DNA of 64,000 bases from Sporosarcina sp. FSL K6-1508 (GCF_038007465.1 NZ_JBBOXF010000001.1:3979001-4043000); one strand, 5' to 3'; positions 37,794 to 47,661 are shown, counted from the first letter of the stretch. Program-made: numbers and translations. The notes: generated from the sequence alone by a model not told the origin.

Positions 37794-38294
37794 TTACCTT
37801 TCTATCCAAAATCGTCTAACTACAGTTCCATCCTCTTCCATAAAGCTTTTGTCTTCAATGCCGCCATTCTTTACTATCGTTTTTGCAGAGCCAATATTGT
37901 CAGCATTGCAAGTTACTAGAACTCTCTGGATTCCCAATTCATCACATCTTTTCAATGCCTCAGCCAGAATCCGTGTCGCATGCCCTTTTCTTCGTTCTGT
38001 CGGTCTCACACCATATCCGATATGTCCACCGACGTTATGTAGATAATCTGTCAAATCATGCCGTATGTCGACCATGGCGAGCACCCGTTCATTTTCATCC
38101 ACCAAGAAGTAGTTCGTACTGGGCACCCATTTTCCATCGCCCTTTTCCCGGATTTTTAAAGTTTCTAAATAGACTTCATAGTTCTCATAACCAGCTAGAT
38201 TAAAACTACTCGGCGTCATCCGTGGTTCATCCCACTCATTCATGTAAGCTTCATGCTCGTTTTTCCATTCGATGGACGGTCTCACCAATCGCAT
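37794..38294 (-). CDS. GNAT family N-acetyltransferase
   Basis: 167 residues. The acetyl-CoA pocket is HIGYGVRPTERRKGHATRIL (motif A, about 93-112), followed by VTCNADNIGSAKTIVKNGG (motif B), the RimJ/RimL-like arrangement. The substrate is unknown. The frame is open 40 codons further upstream, but that part is tyrosine/asparagine-rich with no SD; the ATG at 38294 has GGGGAATAGG just upstream, so I use it. Confidence 0.86.
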   Translation of the reverse strand: MRLVRPSIEWKNEHEAYMNEWDEPRMTPSSFNLAGYENYEVYLETLKIREKGDGKWVPSTNYFLVDENERVLAMVDIRHDLTDYLHNVGGHIGYGVRPTERRKGHATRILAEALKRCDELGIQRVLVTCNADNIGSAKTIVKNGGIEDKSFMEEDGTVVRRFWIER

Positions 38295-38376
38295 ACCTAT
38301 TCCCCATTTCTTTTTTTGATAGCTGTTATTCGTCAAAAGAAATAATGTGTAATGATTATTCATTTTCCATAAAACA

Positions 38377-38844
38377 TTACCATACAGACAGACGATTCCT
38401 TGCGTCACTCTCATCTTGAATTACTACAATGTTCTCGTAACCAGCTCCATTTGCCTGTTCAAAAATTAACTGGATTTGTGCCATGTCTTTACTGTAAATA
38501 GTCACATTTACACAATCCACGATTAAAATAACAAATGTACATTTACTCATTACAAATTCCTCGTATGTCTCCACATTTTCCGCTCTAACATTTCTAGGAA
38601 ACCCCTTCAAATCGGTGAAAATTAAGTAGTAAAGATTGTCCGACAATCTTTTCTGTAGTATCTTTCCATCAATGAAACGTTCATTTTCGTCAAATAACGA
38701 AGCCCCAAACTCGCCATTTTTGATTATGTAGGCTTCCCCGCCAGCGTTATACCAGTTCAACTGGGACATGTTTACACATGATAAAATATGTTGCAAATAT
38801 TGTCCGGGATTGTTTGGGATTTCAAAGGTAATTCCTCTAATCAC
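38377..38844 (-). CDS. DUF2691 family protein
   Basis: 155 residues. GITFEIPNNPGQYLQHIL, NWYNAGGEAYII, YYLIFTDLKGFP, ETYEEFVMSKC, VDCVNVTIY and a C-terminal RLSVW match the DUF2691 pattern that I recall from Bacillus. Function unknown. It overlaps the upstream alpha/beta hydrolase gene by 4 bp (ATGA), so the two are co-translated. Confidence 0.77.
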   Translation of the reverse strand: MIRGITFEIPNNPGQYLQHILSCVNMSQLNWYNAGGEAYIIKNGEFGASLFDENERFIDGKILQKRLSDNLYYLIFTDLKGFPRNVRAENVETYEEFVMSKCTFVILIVDCVNVTIYSKDMAQIQLIFEQANGAGYENIVVIQDESDARNRLSVW

Positions 38845-39725
38845 TTTTCAGCTCCCTGTATTAGGGTATTAAACTTGGGTAACAAATCGTCATGAATCGT
38901 AGATTTTACAAAATCCCGAAATTCTTCCTCTTCCTCAACAAAAGGATTATGATTACTTTCTTCAAAAGTTGTGAAACTTGCATGAGGTATTAAATTAGCT
39001 ATTTCTACTCCATATTCATAGGGACATTGCGCATCATATTTTCCGGCATATATATAAGTTGGCAAGGTAACATTAGATAATCTTTTTCTCAAATCATAAG
39101 TAGGGAACTCCTTCTTCATAAAATAATTTAAACGGTCTCCTACCGTTTTCCCACTGTTTGGGATAGTTAGGGCCTTCTCAAGTTTTTCCGCTGAATAAAA
39201 AGACATTGAAGCCCATTCACGATTTATTTCTTTACGTATTTCAATAGGAGTCCTAGGATCATTTAATTGGTTCATAATTTCCATAATACGATCAAAGTTA
39301 GGATTTTTGCGGCAATAGATACTACTAGGATTTGCGGCATATTCCTTGCTCGCACTTGTTCCACCAGCAATTATTTTAGTAAGTGCATCGGGTACTTGTA
39401 TAGCATATTGAAGAGCTAACATCCCTCCTGTCGAATGACCTCCAACTCCCCACCTTTCAATGCCTAATGCCAAACGAATTGCTTCTAAGTCATTCACAGA
39501 TTCGATCAAACTATATTGTGATTCATCTTCAGCCTCAATAGAATTTCCGCAGCCCCGTAGATTGATTAAATAAACCCGATAGTTTGTAGTGAAAGGATTT
39601 GCAAATGTATTCCCCCGATTATCATAGGCGCTGTATAAATGTGTAACACATAACGGAACTCCTTGACCCTTTTCAAAAAGTTCAAAAGTGCCTCTTGCAG
39701 TATCAATAAATCGTTGAATCCACAT
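38841..39725 (-). CDS. Alpha/beta hydrolase (proline iminopeptidase-like)
   Basis: 294 residues. Catalytic triad candidates are Ser in GGHSTGGML (about residue 100), Asp in YAGKYDAQCP (about 238) and His in EESNHNPF (about 265). The oxyanion-side GCGNSIEAED lies near residue 58. The ATG at 39725 follows AAAGAGGA; the TTG at 39731 is too close to it. It is followed by the overlapping DUF2691 gene. Substrate unknown. Confidence 0.83.
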   Translation of the reverse strand: MWIQRFIDTARGTFELFEKGQGVPLCVTHLYSAYDNRGNTFANPFTTNYRVYLINLRGCGNSIEAEDESQYSLIESVNDLEAIRLALGIERWGVGGHSTGGMLALQYAIQVPDALTKIIAGGTSASKEYAANPSSIYCRKNPNFDRIMEIMNQLNDPRTPIEIRKEINREWASMSFYSAEKLEKALTIPNSGKTVGDRLNYFMKKEFPTYDLRKRLSNVTLPTYIYAGKYDAQCPYEYGVEIANLIPHASFTTFEESNHNPFVEEEEEFRDFVKSTIHDDLLPKFNTLIQGAEK

Positions 39726-40070
39726 ATTCAATCCTCTTTTCGTTAATTATTTTATCCTGCTGGCTCTTTTTAGGTTCTTTTTAAAAGAATGTTTCAATAC
39801 AAATTTTATTCTATATGGTTACCTGTATTTCTTCTACTTATGAAATTTATCAATCTACTCTGCTTCCTTTTATGTTTAACTGTTTTAATCAATTGCTTGT
39901 CTTTCGGATGACGTTTCAGAGACTGATTGTTTAAATTTTATACTTGGACATATAAATTTCACCAAAGAATAAAGTTAATGAGTCCTTTATCACAAGCGGA
40001 TTTTGTAAGTAGTTTTCATTTTAATTTAGATAGACTTTTAACTTTTAAATTATATTCTTATTGAAATTAC
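39726..40070. other. Intergenic region, no feature recognised
   Basis: 345 bp of AT-rich sequence between two minus-strand genes. It presumably holds the promoter of the alpha/beta hydrolase operon and the end of the serine hydrolase transcript. I see no hairpin, repeat or short gene that I would defend. Confidence 0.4.
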
Positions 40071-41378
40071 TCAACTTTTCTTCATCAGCATTCTAAGCCC
40101 AATAAATAGAGCCCATGCATTGTTTTTTTCATCCAAAAAGAACCGAATTGGCTTTTCAAGTAGCTTCATAACAAGTGTTGTCTCATTACTTGCTCGAAGT
40201 GCGTAGGTTTTATTATCAATGGTTGCTACCAGAGTTTGATCTTCTAATAAAATGGCAACGTGGGAGCCTTCAACTGATATATATGTCCCAACCAGTCGCT
40301 CTTTTTGTTCATTACTCATTTCAAAATGAGGCTCTGTACTTCTCTTTTGTTCGATTGGGATACCTAATGCTGTATTTATAGCAGCTAGCCAAATCGTGTC
40401 GGCACTTACACCGCCCATATTCGTTAAAACGACAGCAACAATTCCCTTTTCTGGAATGAAACCAAAATTAGAGGATACACCCGGCTGACCACCGCCATGT
40501 TCGACTAATGTAACCGCTGAGTAATTTGGAGTCGTTTGAAGGGCAAACCCATAAAAGCTCTTACCATTTGTTTGTTGAACGGGTTGTGTCATTTGTGAAG
40601 TATACGTCCTACTGACAATATTCCTTTCAAGTACATCCACATATATGTTTCCGTATTTCAACAAATCAACTACCGTCGATCGAATACCCCCTCCGACGGC
40701 GTAATTTCCTAACGTCGGCCATGGACATTCTACTGGCTTACCGTCCGCCAGCACATATGGTGTTGTGACATTTTCAAAACTTTGTAATTCAAGAAGATTG
40801 TATGTCGTTCTGGTCATATGTAAGGGGTTTATAATTTGTTTATTGATATATACCTGATAATTTTCACCAGTTATTTTTTCAATAATGGCGCCTAGTAAGA
40901 TAAACATATCGTTGTTATAGCACATATATTGCCCTGGCTTCCCTACCCAGCTCCATGCCTTTTCGTTTAAATAGTGAAGATGTTCATCGAATTTCGTGAG
41001 TTGTTCCTTTCTCTCCATTGTTGCCAGACCTGTTGTGTGAGACAGTAGATGACGAATTTTTATATCTTCTATATTGGCATAATCAACTAATTGAAATTCA
41101 GGAAGATGTTCGATAACAGCGTCTTCAACCTGTAAACGCCCCTCTTCTACTAGTTTCATAATAGCAAGCGCGGTAAAAGATTTTGTAATCGATGCAATTC
41201 CAAAAATCGTTTCTGGGGTGACCGGCTCATTTGTTTCAAAATTCCTTGTCCCAAACCCTCGCTCATAAATTGTTTGTCCGTTTTTAGAAAGTGCAACCGC
41301 AACTCCCGGTATTTGTTCCTTTTCCATTACTTCCTCTACGAACTTTTCAAATGGTTCCCACTGTATCAATTTTATCAA
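40071..41378 (-). CDS. Serine hydrolase, beta-lactamase (class C/PbpE) fold
   Basis: 435 residues without a clear signal peptide, so probably cytosolic. Catalytic motifs are SITK (Ser63, Lys66), CYNND (YxN, about 154) and VEHGGGQPG (about 300). A C-terminal lipocalin-like domain (about 345-435) follows, as in PBP4*/D-aminopeptidase relatives. Likely acts on D-amino-acid peptides or esters. It lies just downstream of the peptide transporter operon, although a terminator and repeat lie in between, so a role in handling imported peptides is only suggestive. Confidence 0.83.
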   Translation of the reverse strand: MIKLIQWEPFEKFVEEVMEKEQIPGVAVALSKNGQTIYERGFGTRNFETNEPVTPETIFGIASITKSFTALAIMKLVEEGRLQVEDAVIEHLPEFQLVDYANIEDIKIRHLLSHTTGLATMERKEQLTKFDEHLHYLNEKAWSWVGKPGQYMCYNNDMFILLGAIIEKITGENYQVYINKQIINPLHMTRTTYNLLELQSFENVTTPYVLADGKPVECPWPTLGNYAVGGGIRSTVVDLLKYGNIYVDVLERNIVSRTYTSQMTQPVQQTNGKSFYGFALQTTPNYSAVTLVEHGGGQPGVSSNFGFIPEKGIVAVVLTNMGGVSADTIWLAAINTALGIPIEQKRSTEPHFEMSNEQKERLVGTYISVEGSHVAILLEDQTLVATIDNKTYALRASNETTLVMKLLEKPIRFFLDEKNNAWALFIGLRMLMKKS

Positions 41379-41447
41379 TCCCTTCGTAAGTTTATTGTTA
41401 TTAAGTAGATAGGTAGTATTAGACAGGAAATGATTGTGTTAATAATA

Positions 41448-41600
41448 AGACTGTATAGGTTGAAATCAAGAACACCATTGAATCCGCTGTGGTGCTCGGG
41501 GATGCCTCCCGCCCTAAGCCAAGCAGCTTTGCTGCCAGTCTTAGGGCTTCGGCTACCCCTTTTAAGGCGCCTTCGCTTAGTTAATTATAGATATTACATT
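41448..41600 (+). repeat. Single repeat module D
   Basis: One complete module: boundary CCATTGAATCCGCTG, then GGGGATGCCTCCCGCCCTAAG. The hairpin has perfect CCCTAAG/CTTAGGG and GCAGC/GCTGC pairings and ends with CTTCGGCTACCCC and AAGGCGCCTTCGCT. It lies between the end of oppF and the serine hydrolase gene, orientation as in block C. Confidence 0.85.
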
Positions 41601-41650
41601 TATAGGGATTATGCTAGTAGATAACGTTATCTTAAGCGATCTTTATCAAA

Positions 41651-41681
41651 CAAAAAAGTTGCCCCTGCTAATCAGGACAAC
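41651..41681 (-). terminator. Terminator of the opp operon
   Basis: On the minus strand GTTGTCCTG pairs with CAGGGGCAAC (one bulge), then TTTTTTG. The stem includes the oppF stop codon. Confidence 0.75.
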
Positions 41682-42691
41682 TCTCTATTGACTGGAACTG
41701 CATCTTGTCGGGACATCACTTTTTCATCGTGTAAATGACACGCGACAAAGTGGCCTTTCTCTACTTCCATAAATGTCGGTTCAAGCGCAGAACAAATATT
41801 CATCGCTTTCGGGCATCTCGTTCGGAATCTACATCCACTTGGAATGTCGATTGGGCTAGGGACGTCACCTTTCAGGACAATTTGTTTTCTAGAGCGCTCC
41901 GAGTCCGGGTCGGGTAATGGAATTGCTGAAAGCAGTGCCTCAGAATACGGATGCAATGGTTTTTCATAAAGCGTTTCACTTTCTGATAACTCAACAATTT
42001 TCCCTAAATACATAACGGCAATCCGGTCGCTTATGTATTTCACCATTGATAAATCATGCGCAATGAATAAAAAAGTAAGCTCTTTTTCTTTTTGAAGTTT
42101 TTTCAGTAGATTGACTATTTGAGCCTGTATTGATACATCGAGAGCAGCGATTGGTTCATCTGCTACAATAAATTCTGGCTCTACCGCTAATGCGCGTGCA
42201 ATACCAATACGTTGTCTTTGTCCACCGCTGAATTCATGCGGATACCTTTGCGAATGTTTTTTGTTCAAACCCACAAGCTCTAACAGTTCATTCACTTTTA
42301 CTTCCCGTTCTTTCAATGACAATTCAGCTGAATGAATGAGTAACCCTTCTGAAATGATTTCCATAACAGTCATACGTGGATTCAATGAAGAATAGGGATC
42401 TTGGAAAATCATTTGCATATTGCGCTTCTTCTTTTTTTGCTCCTGTTTGTTGCGTTTGGAATGGACTACTTCATCAGCAAAAAAAATTTCGCCACTTGAA
42501 GGCTCATAAATTTGAGTAATGGTTCTCCCGACTGTCGATTTGCCACATCCCGACTCACCAACAAGACCAAGCGTCTCCCCTTTTTTTATCGTGAAACTTA
42601 TTCCATCAACGGCTTTCAATGTACTATTTTTGTTGAGCTTGAAATGTTTTTTCAATTCTTTAACGACTAATAAATCTTCATACGTGTTCAT
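41672..42691 (-). CDS. oppF: Oligopeptide ABC transporter ATP-binding protein OppF
   Basis: 339 residues. Walker A GESGCGKST near residue 48, Q-loop MIFQDPYSSLNPRM, signature FSGGQRQRIGIARAL, Walker B FIVADEPIAALD, and the C-terminal oligopeptide extension with GCRFRTRCPKAMNIC (cysteine cluster). Drives peptide uptake with OppD. Its ATG overlaps the oppD stop (TAATG). Last gene of oppABCDF. Confidence 0.94.
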   Translation of the reverse strand: MNTYEDLLVVKELKKHFKLNKNSTLKAVDGISFTIKKGETLGLVGESGCGKSTVGRTITQIYEPSSGEIFFADEVVHSKRNKQEQKKKKRNMQMIFQDPYSSLNPRMTVMEIISEGLLIHSAELSLKEREVKVNELLELVGLNKKHSQRYPHEFSGGQRQRIGIARALAVEPEFIVADEPIAALDVSIQAQIVNLLKKLQKEKELTFLFIAHDLSMVKYISDRIAVMYLGKIVELSESETLYEKPLHPYSEALLSAIPLPDPDSERSRKQIVLKGDVPSPIDIPSGCRFRTRCPKAMNICSALEPTFMEVEKGHFVACHLHDEKVMSRQDAVPVNRELS

Positions 42692-43710
42692 TACTTTGCA
42701 CTCCTAACTTTTTCCGGGACATGTTCAGCCGGTGTTCGCACATCTTGCAGCCAACATGAAACAGAGTGACTTTCACCAAGCTGCGTCGTTTTTGGATGAA
42801 AGTCGTGACAGACCTTCATCGTATAGGGACAACGGGCAGCAAATGGACAGCCTGTACCAAGCGTAGCGAGGTCAGGCGGTGAACCCGGAATAGGAATAAG
42901 TGGTTCCGATCGACTGGCATTCAAGTTAGGCATGGAATGAAGAAGGCCTAACGTATACGGATGTTGTGGTTTATAAAAAATTTCTTCTAGCGTCCCTTGC
43001 TCCACGATTTCACCCGCATACATGACAGCGACTCGATTAGCCATGTTTGCGACAACGCCAAGGTCATGCGTAATTAAGACGATTGCCGTATCCATTTTCC
43101 CCTGTAAATCCTTCATCAGCCGCAAGATTTGCGCTTGAATTGTTACGTCAAGGGCTGTTGTCGGCTCGTCAGCTATTAATATTTTCGGGTTACATGCAAG
43201 CGCCATTGCAATGACAACGCGCTGCCTCATTCCACCTGAAAACTGATGCGGATATCCATCTAGACGCTCTTCAGCATTCGGGATTCCGACCATTTTAAGC
43301 ATTTGAAACGCCCTTTGTTTCGCCTCTTTTTTTGTCATCTTCTGATGTTTTATGAGGCCCTCCATAATTTGTTTCCCGATTTTCATCGTCGGATTCAAGG
43401 ATGTCATTGGGTCTTGGAACACCATTGATATTTCCGAACCTCTTACTTTTTGCATCTCACTTAACGATAGTTTTAAAAGATCCCGCCCCTCGTAAGTGAT
43501 GTCTCCTTGCGGAATTAAGGTATTATGCTTCGGTAAAAGGCGCATAATTGATTTTGCAGTAACAGATTTCCCTGAACCTGACTCTCCGACAATTGCCAAC
43601 GTTTCACCTTTGTTCAACTTGAAATTCACACCCCTTACCGCCTTAACCGCACCCGTTTGGGTCTGGAAGGAAATGTGTAAGTTGTCGACTGACAATATTT
43701 CTTCATTCAT
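42691..43710 (-). CDS. oppD: Oligopeptide ABC transporter ATP-binding protein OppD
   Basis: 339 residues. Walker A GESGSGKSV near residue 39, Q-loop MVFQDPMTSLNPTM, signature FSGGMRQRVVIAMAL, Walker B ILIADEPTTALD, H-loop LITHDLGVV and the C-terminal cysteine-rich GTGCPFAARCPYTMKVC. Pairs with OppF. 14 bp downstream of oppC; overlaps oppF by 1 bp. Confidence 0.94.
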   Translation of the reverse strand: MNEEILSVDNLHISFQTQTGAVKAVRGVNFKLNKGETLAIVGESGSGKSVTAKSIMRLLPKHNTLIPQGDITYEGRDLLKLSLSEMQKVRGSEISMVFQDPMTSLNPTMKIGKQIMEGLIKHQKMTKKEAKQRAFQMLKMVGIPNAEERLDGYPHQFSGGMRQRVVIAMALACNPKILIADEPTTALDVTIQAQILRLMKDLQGKMDTAIVLITHDLGVVANMANRVAVMYAGEIVEQGTLEEIFYKPQHPYTLGLLHSMPNLNASRSEPLIPIPGSPPDLATLGTGCPFAARCPYTMKVCHDFHPKTTQLGESHSVSCWLQDVRTPAEHVPEKVRSAK

Positions 43711-43724
43711 AAATGACCCACTCC

Positions 43725-44783
43725 CTATTTTCTCATTTTCGGATCTAACGCATCACGTAATCCATCAGCGAGTAGATTGAAGCAAATCATAATCGTACTT
43801 ATTACAAGTGCCGGGAATAATAGCTTATATGCGAAATACCTCATAGATTTATAGCCATCTTCAATTAACACACCAAGCGATGCTTGTGGCGCTTGCAATC
43901 CTAATCCTATAAAACTCAAAAAGGCTTCGAAGAATATGGCTGTAGGAATCGTGAACATGATGGTAACAATTATCGGTCCCATTACGTTTGGCAACAAATG
44001 CCTCCAAATCAATCTGGAATTGGATGCACCCAACGTTTGGGAGGCCAGGACAAATTCTTGACTTTTCAACTGCAGAATTTGTCCGCGTACAACACGTGCC
44101 ATTCCTACCCAACCGGTTATCACCATCGCTAAAATAATGGACGTAATACCCGGTTCAAGAATGAGAATAAACAGGATAATGATAATCAAATTCGGTATCC
44201 CCATTAAAACTTCAATTATCCGTTGCATGACATTATCTACTCTTCCACCGTAGAAAGAGGAAATACCACCATAAACGACGCCGATTACTAAATCCAAAGC
44301 TGCAGCAACAAGCGCAATGAAAAGTGAAATTTGCGTTCCTTTCCAAACCCTTGTCCATAAGTCCCGACCAAATTCATCTGTTCCGAACCAGTAATTGGTT
44401 TCTATATTTCTTTTTTCATAAACATCTACACCCTTTATGTCTGTTCCATCAAAACCAAGCCACCCGAATCCGGGGACTTTAGCCGGTAGATTAGAGTGAA
44501 CCAAGTTTTGACTTCGGTACGTATGTTCATTCATTAAGGGACCTATTAGAGCCACAATGATTAGCAATACGAGTAAAACTAGGGAAATGACTGCTCCCTT
44601 ATTTTTGAATAAACGGTGGAATGCCTCTTGCCAAAATGAGACAGATGGCGAGTTAATGTTTTCCAGCTCCATTGGATCCAGTGGAGCAGGCACGAATAGA
44701 TCAGCTGTAATTCCATCTGTATTCATTTTGATGTTATCCGTAGACTTGCTTTGAATGGCAGGATCTTTTTCGATTTTGTTCAT
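43725..44783 (-). CDS. oppC: Oligopeptide ABC transporter permease OppC
   Basis: 352 residues. A long cytosolic N-terminus (to about 55), the first helix, an extracellular segment with NYWFGTDEFGRDLWTRV (the OppC GTDxxGRD motif), five more helices, and the EAA loop SQTLGASNSRLIWRHLLPNVMGP in outline near 250, which contacts the ATPases. The ATG overlaps the oppB stop (ATGA). Confidence 0.93.
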   Translation of the reverse strand: MNKIEKDPAIQSKSTDNIKMNTDGITADLFVPAPLDPMELENINSPSVSFWQEAFHRLFKNKGAVISLVLLVLLIIVALIGPLMNEHTYRSQNLVHSNLPAKVPGFGWLGFDGTDIKGVDVYEKRNIETNYWFGTDEFGRDLWTRVWKGTQISLFIALVAAALDLVIGVVYGGISSFYGGRVDNVMQRIIEVLMGIPNLIIIILFILILEPGITSIILAMVITGWVGMARVVRGQILQLKSQEFVLASQTLGASNSRLIWRHLLPNVMGPIIVTIMFTIPTAIFFEAFLSFIGLGLQAPQASLGVLIEDGYKSMRYFAYKLLFPALVISTIMICFNLLADGLRDALDPKMRK

Positions 44784-45721
44784 GCCTGTCCCCCCTGTTT
44801 ATAATCAATCCGAGGATCCAGAAGACCATATAAAATATCAACTATAAAGACAACGAATATGAACAATGCACTATAAAATAAGGTAATTCCCATAATTACG
44901 CTATAATCGAGGACCATAATTGACAATGTGAACTGTTCTCCAAGCCCAGGTACTGAAAATATCTTTTCAATAACTAATGTTCCTGTCATGATAGATACTG
45001 CTAACGGGCCGAGCATCGTAACAACAGGGATTAGTGCATTTCGAATGACATGTTTCGCCATAACCGTGGATTCGTGCAAACCTTTTGCCCTTGCAGTCGT
45101 CACATAATCCTGTCCTAATACTTCGAGCATTTCACTTCTGATAAAACGGGCGACCGTTGCAATAACTGTCACGGAAAGTGCGAACGACGGTAAAATGGTA
45201 CTCGCATAACTTTCCCATAAAGCAACGGGTAACAATTCATATTTCACCCCAATGAAGTATTGTAGCAACGCTGCAAAAACGAACGATGGGATAGACATCC
45301 CGAGTACTGCAAGTGTCACAGCACCATAGTCAAGAAGTGTATTATGTCGTAATGCAGAAATAATACCAAGAACCAACCCCACAATCGTCCCAAATACGAG
45401 TGCTTGTAAACCAATGAGCGCCGAAGGGCCTATACGATTAACGATCATACTTTTTACGGTTCGACCTTCATATTGGAATGAAAAGCCTAGATCGCCTTGC
45501 ACCAAATTTCCTAAATAGCGGATGTATTGGATTGCCGCTGGTTGATCTAATCCATACTTGGCATTTAAAATAACGAGTTGCTTATCAGATAACTTTTCCG
45601 GGTTTGTAAACGGTGTTCCCGGAAGGAATTGCATAAGGAAGAAAGTTGCTGTGATAATAATAAACAATGTAATAATCATAAAACCGAATCTTTTTACTAT
45701 GTAGCGCTTCAAATCGGACAC
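44780..45721 (-). CDS. oppB: Oligopeptide ABC transporter permease OppB
   Basis: 313 residues. It starts MSDLKRYIVKRFGFMI, has the FLPGTPF and YGLDQPAAIQYIRYL extracellular segment, and the EAA loop YVTTARAKGLHESTVMAKHVIRNAL in outline near residue 205. Six helices. Forms the pore with OppC. The 234-bp gap to oppA contains repeat module E, which may uncouple the expression of the binding protein from the rest. Confidence 0.93.
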   Translation of the reverse strand: MSDLKRYIVKRFGFMIITLFIIITATFFLMQFLPGTPFTNPEKLSDKQLVILNAKYGLDQPAAIQYIRYLGNLVQGDLGFSFQYEGRTVKSMIVNRIGPSALIGLQALVFGTIVGLVLGIISALRHNTLLDYGAVTLAVLGMSIPSFVFAALLQYFIGVKYELLPVALWESYASTILPSFALSVTVIATVARFIRSEMLEVLGQDYVTTARAKGLHESTVMAKHVIRNALIPVVTMLGPLAVSIMTGTLVIEKIFSVPGLGEQFTLSIMVLDYSVIMGITLFYSALFIFVVFIVDILYGLLDPRIDYKQGGQA

Positions 45722-45761
45722 CCCAATTCCTTAAAAAGCTTTTGATTTTCCTTCTATATAG

Positions 45762-45870
45762 GTTGATATAAAATATCCCATTGAATTCGCTGCAGCGCTC
45801 AGGGATGCCACCAGTCTTAGGGCTTCAGCTACCCCTTGTAAGGCGCCTTCGCTCAGATTAAATAGGTACT
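45762..45870 (+). repeat. Repeat module E, internally deleted
   Basis: Between oppA and oppB. It has the family left end (TTGATATAAAATATCCCATTGAATTCGCTG), the GGGATGCC start, CAGTCTTAGGGCTTC, AGCTACCCC and AAGGCGCCTTCGCTCAG. The inner left arm found in module D is missing, so the hairpin is weaker. Same orientation as D. Confidence 0.8.
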
Positions 45871-45955
45871 CATTTTCTTAACTCATTTAACAATCAGAAA
45901 ACGAAGATGCTCCAGTTGGATACACCTTCGCTCATCTATTGCTTAAATCATATGT

Positions 45956-47605
45956 TTATTCGATGTGAGCCCATTTGTAGGTGAATTCAGCACCCGTTGG
46001 ATGTTTAGCTAAATCTTTGATTTTATCACGTACAAGAATTGCAGATCCTCGTTGATAAAGAGGTGCAACTGCTGCATCTTCTTCCAACAAAACCTTTTCA
46101 ATACCAAGCAACATCTCGTAACGCTTGCTTAGATCCGTCTCACCGCGTGCATCATGAACTAATGCATCTAATTTTGGATTGCTATAATCCATACGGTTAG
46201 AAGAACCGCCTTTTACCCACATATCTAAGTAGGTCATCGGGTCACTATAATCTGGTCCCCATGTAGAAAGAGAAAGTTCATAGTCGACTGCTTTTTCAAT
46301 TTCAAGACGCTGAGCGAATGGTACAGCTTTAATATCAAGCTTAAATCCAGGTAGATTGTCTTCAAGCTGAGCTTGTAAGTACTCAGCTACTTTTTTCATT
46401 TCATCCGAGTCAGCAATATTGAGTGATACTGTCAATTCTGTTTGTCCTACTTCAGCTAAAGCCTTTTCCCATATTGCTTTTGCTTCTTCAGGAGTCCCTT
46501 TATTGAAGTCTCCATTTAACTCTCGGTAATCCTTATTCTCTGGCGAGAAGTAAAATCCTTCTCCAACCACTCCATAAATTGGCGAAGAACCATCTTTCAA
46601 AATGACATCTGTCAAACCTTGACGGTCAACTGCCATTCCAATCGCACGGCGAATTTCTGAATTCTTAAGCACTGGATGGTTGTGATTAAAGCGTAAGAAG
46701 ACAATACCTGAGTCTTTTTCAACTTTAAAGTTTTTATCATCAACGTATTGGTCAATAAGTGCAGAAGTTAATTTGACGCGGTCAATTTTTTCTGTCTCAT
46801 ATAAATTCGCCCCAGCAGACGGATCTTTGACAACAAAAACATTTACCTCTTCAATTTTCACTGTACCCGCATCCCAATAATCTTCATTTTTAACAAGTTT
46901 CCAGCTTTGTTCTTGTGACCAGTTAACAAGTTTGAATGGACCATTTGCTAAAATGTTTTCAGCTTCAAGTGCATACTGATCCCCAAGCTCTTCGACAAAC
47001 TTTTGATTTTGCGGTAAGAACGTCGGGAATGCCAGTAAAGTTTCAAACAATGGATTTGCACTTTCAAGTGTCACTTCAAGCGTTTTTTCTCCTGTCGCCT
47101 TAATACCAAGTTCTTCAGCATCCATTTCTTCGTTCATGATTGCTTCGGAATTCTTGATGCCTGCAGTAACTAGCATATAATTATATGCACCAGCTTCTTT
47201 CATAACACGTTTCCACGCGTATTCAAAATCGGCAGCTGTTACAGGATCGCCGTTACTCCAATTCGCGTCTCTAATCGTAAATGTATGAACGATACCATCT
47301 TCACTTTTTTCATGCTTTTCTGCGAGCGCGGGAACGGATTGATTACTTTGATCCTGACGGTACAGCCCCTCATTCATGTTATTTAAAACGTCAAATGCAA
47401 TAGCGTCATGTGCTTTTGTTGAATCCAATGTCGGAATATCAGCTGTTGCACTCAAATTAAGTACTTGTGCAACCTTGCCGTCCGCTTTTTTTTCATCTTC
47501 TTTCTTGTCGTTTTTCTCTTCGGTTGATGAGCTGAAATTACAACCCGATACAATCAATGAAAAAATCGCCAAGAAAATTAAGCCTAACCATGTTTTTTTC
47601 TTCAT
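45956..47605 (-). CDS. oppA: Oligopeptide-binding lipoprotein OppA
   Basis: 549-residue SBP_bac_5 binding protein with lipobox LIVSGC (Cys22), then an acidic/lysine linker (about 30-45). Landmarks are VPALAEKHEKSEDGIVHTFTIRDANWSNGDPVTAADF in outline, the EEVNVFVVKDPSAGANLYETEKID region, and WGPDYSDPMTYLDMWV. Captures peptides outside the membrane and delivers them to OppBC. The ATG at 47605 has GGGGGG 8 nt upstream; a start two codons earlier is too close. First gene of its operon. Confidence 0.94.
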   Translation of the reverse strand: MKKKTWLGLIFLAIFSLIVSGCNFSSSTEEKNDKKEDEKKADGKVAQVLNLSATADIPTLDSTKAHDAIAFDVLNNMNEGLYRQDQSNQSVPALAEKHEKSEDGIVHTFTIRDANWSNGDPVTAADFEYAWKRVMKEAGAYNYMLVTAGIKNSEAIMNEEMDAEELGIKATGEKTLEVTLESANPLFETLLAFPTFLPQNQKFVEELGDQYALEAENILANGPFKLVNWSQEQSWKLVKNEDYWDAGTVKIEEVNVFVVKDPSAGANLYETEKIDRVKLTSALIDQYVDDKNFKVEKDSGIVFLRFNHNHPVLKNSEIRRAIGMAVDRQGLTDVILKDGSSPIYGVVGEGFYFSPENKDYRELNGDFNKGTPEEAKAIWEKALAEVGQTELTVSLNIADSDEMKKVAEYLQAQLEDNLPGFKLDIKAVPFAQRLEIEKAVDYELSLSTWGPDYSDPMTYLDMWVKGGSSNRMDYSNPKLDALVHDARGETDLSKRYEMLLGIEKVLLEEDAAVAPLYQRGSAILVRDKIKDLAKHPTGAEFTYKWAHIE

Positions 47606-47645
47606 TCCCATTCCCCCCTTGTACTATTCTAGTAACTATATATAA

Positions 47646-47661
47646 TTGTAAGTGCTTACAA
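47646..47661. promoter_or_regulatory. CRE-like palindrome upstream of oppA
   Basis: TTGTAAGTGCTTACAA is a near-perfect palindrome. It differs from a CcpA site such as TGTAAGCGCTTACA only in the central CG. It lies about 40 bp before the oppA start and 38 bp from the IS end. Carbon control of oppA is a hypothesis. Confidence 0.5.

Noticed and set aside
38295..38414. N-terminal extension of the GNAT gene
   Set aside because: Low-complexity translation, no SD, and a better start at 38294.
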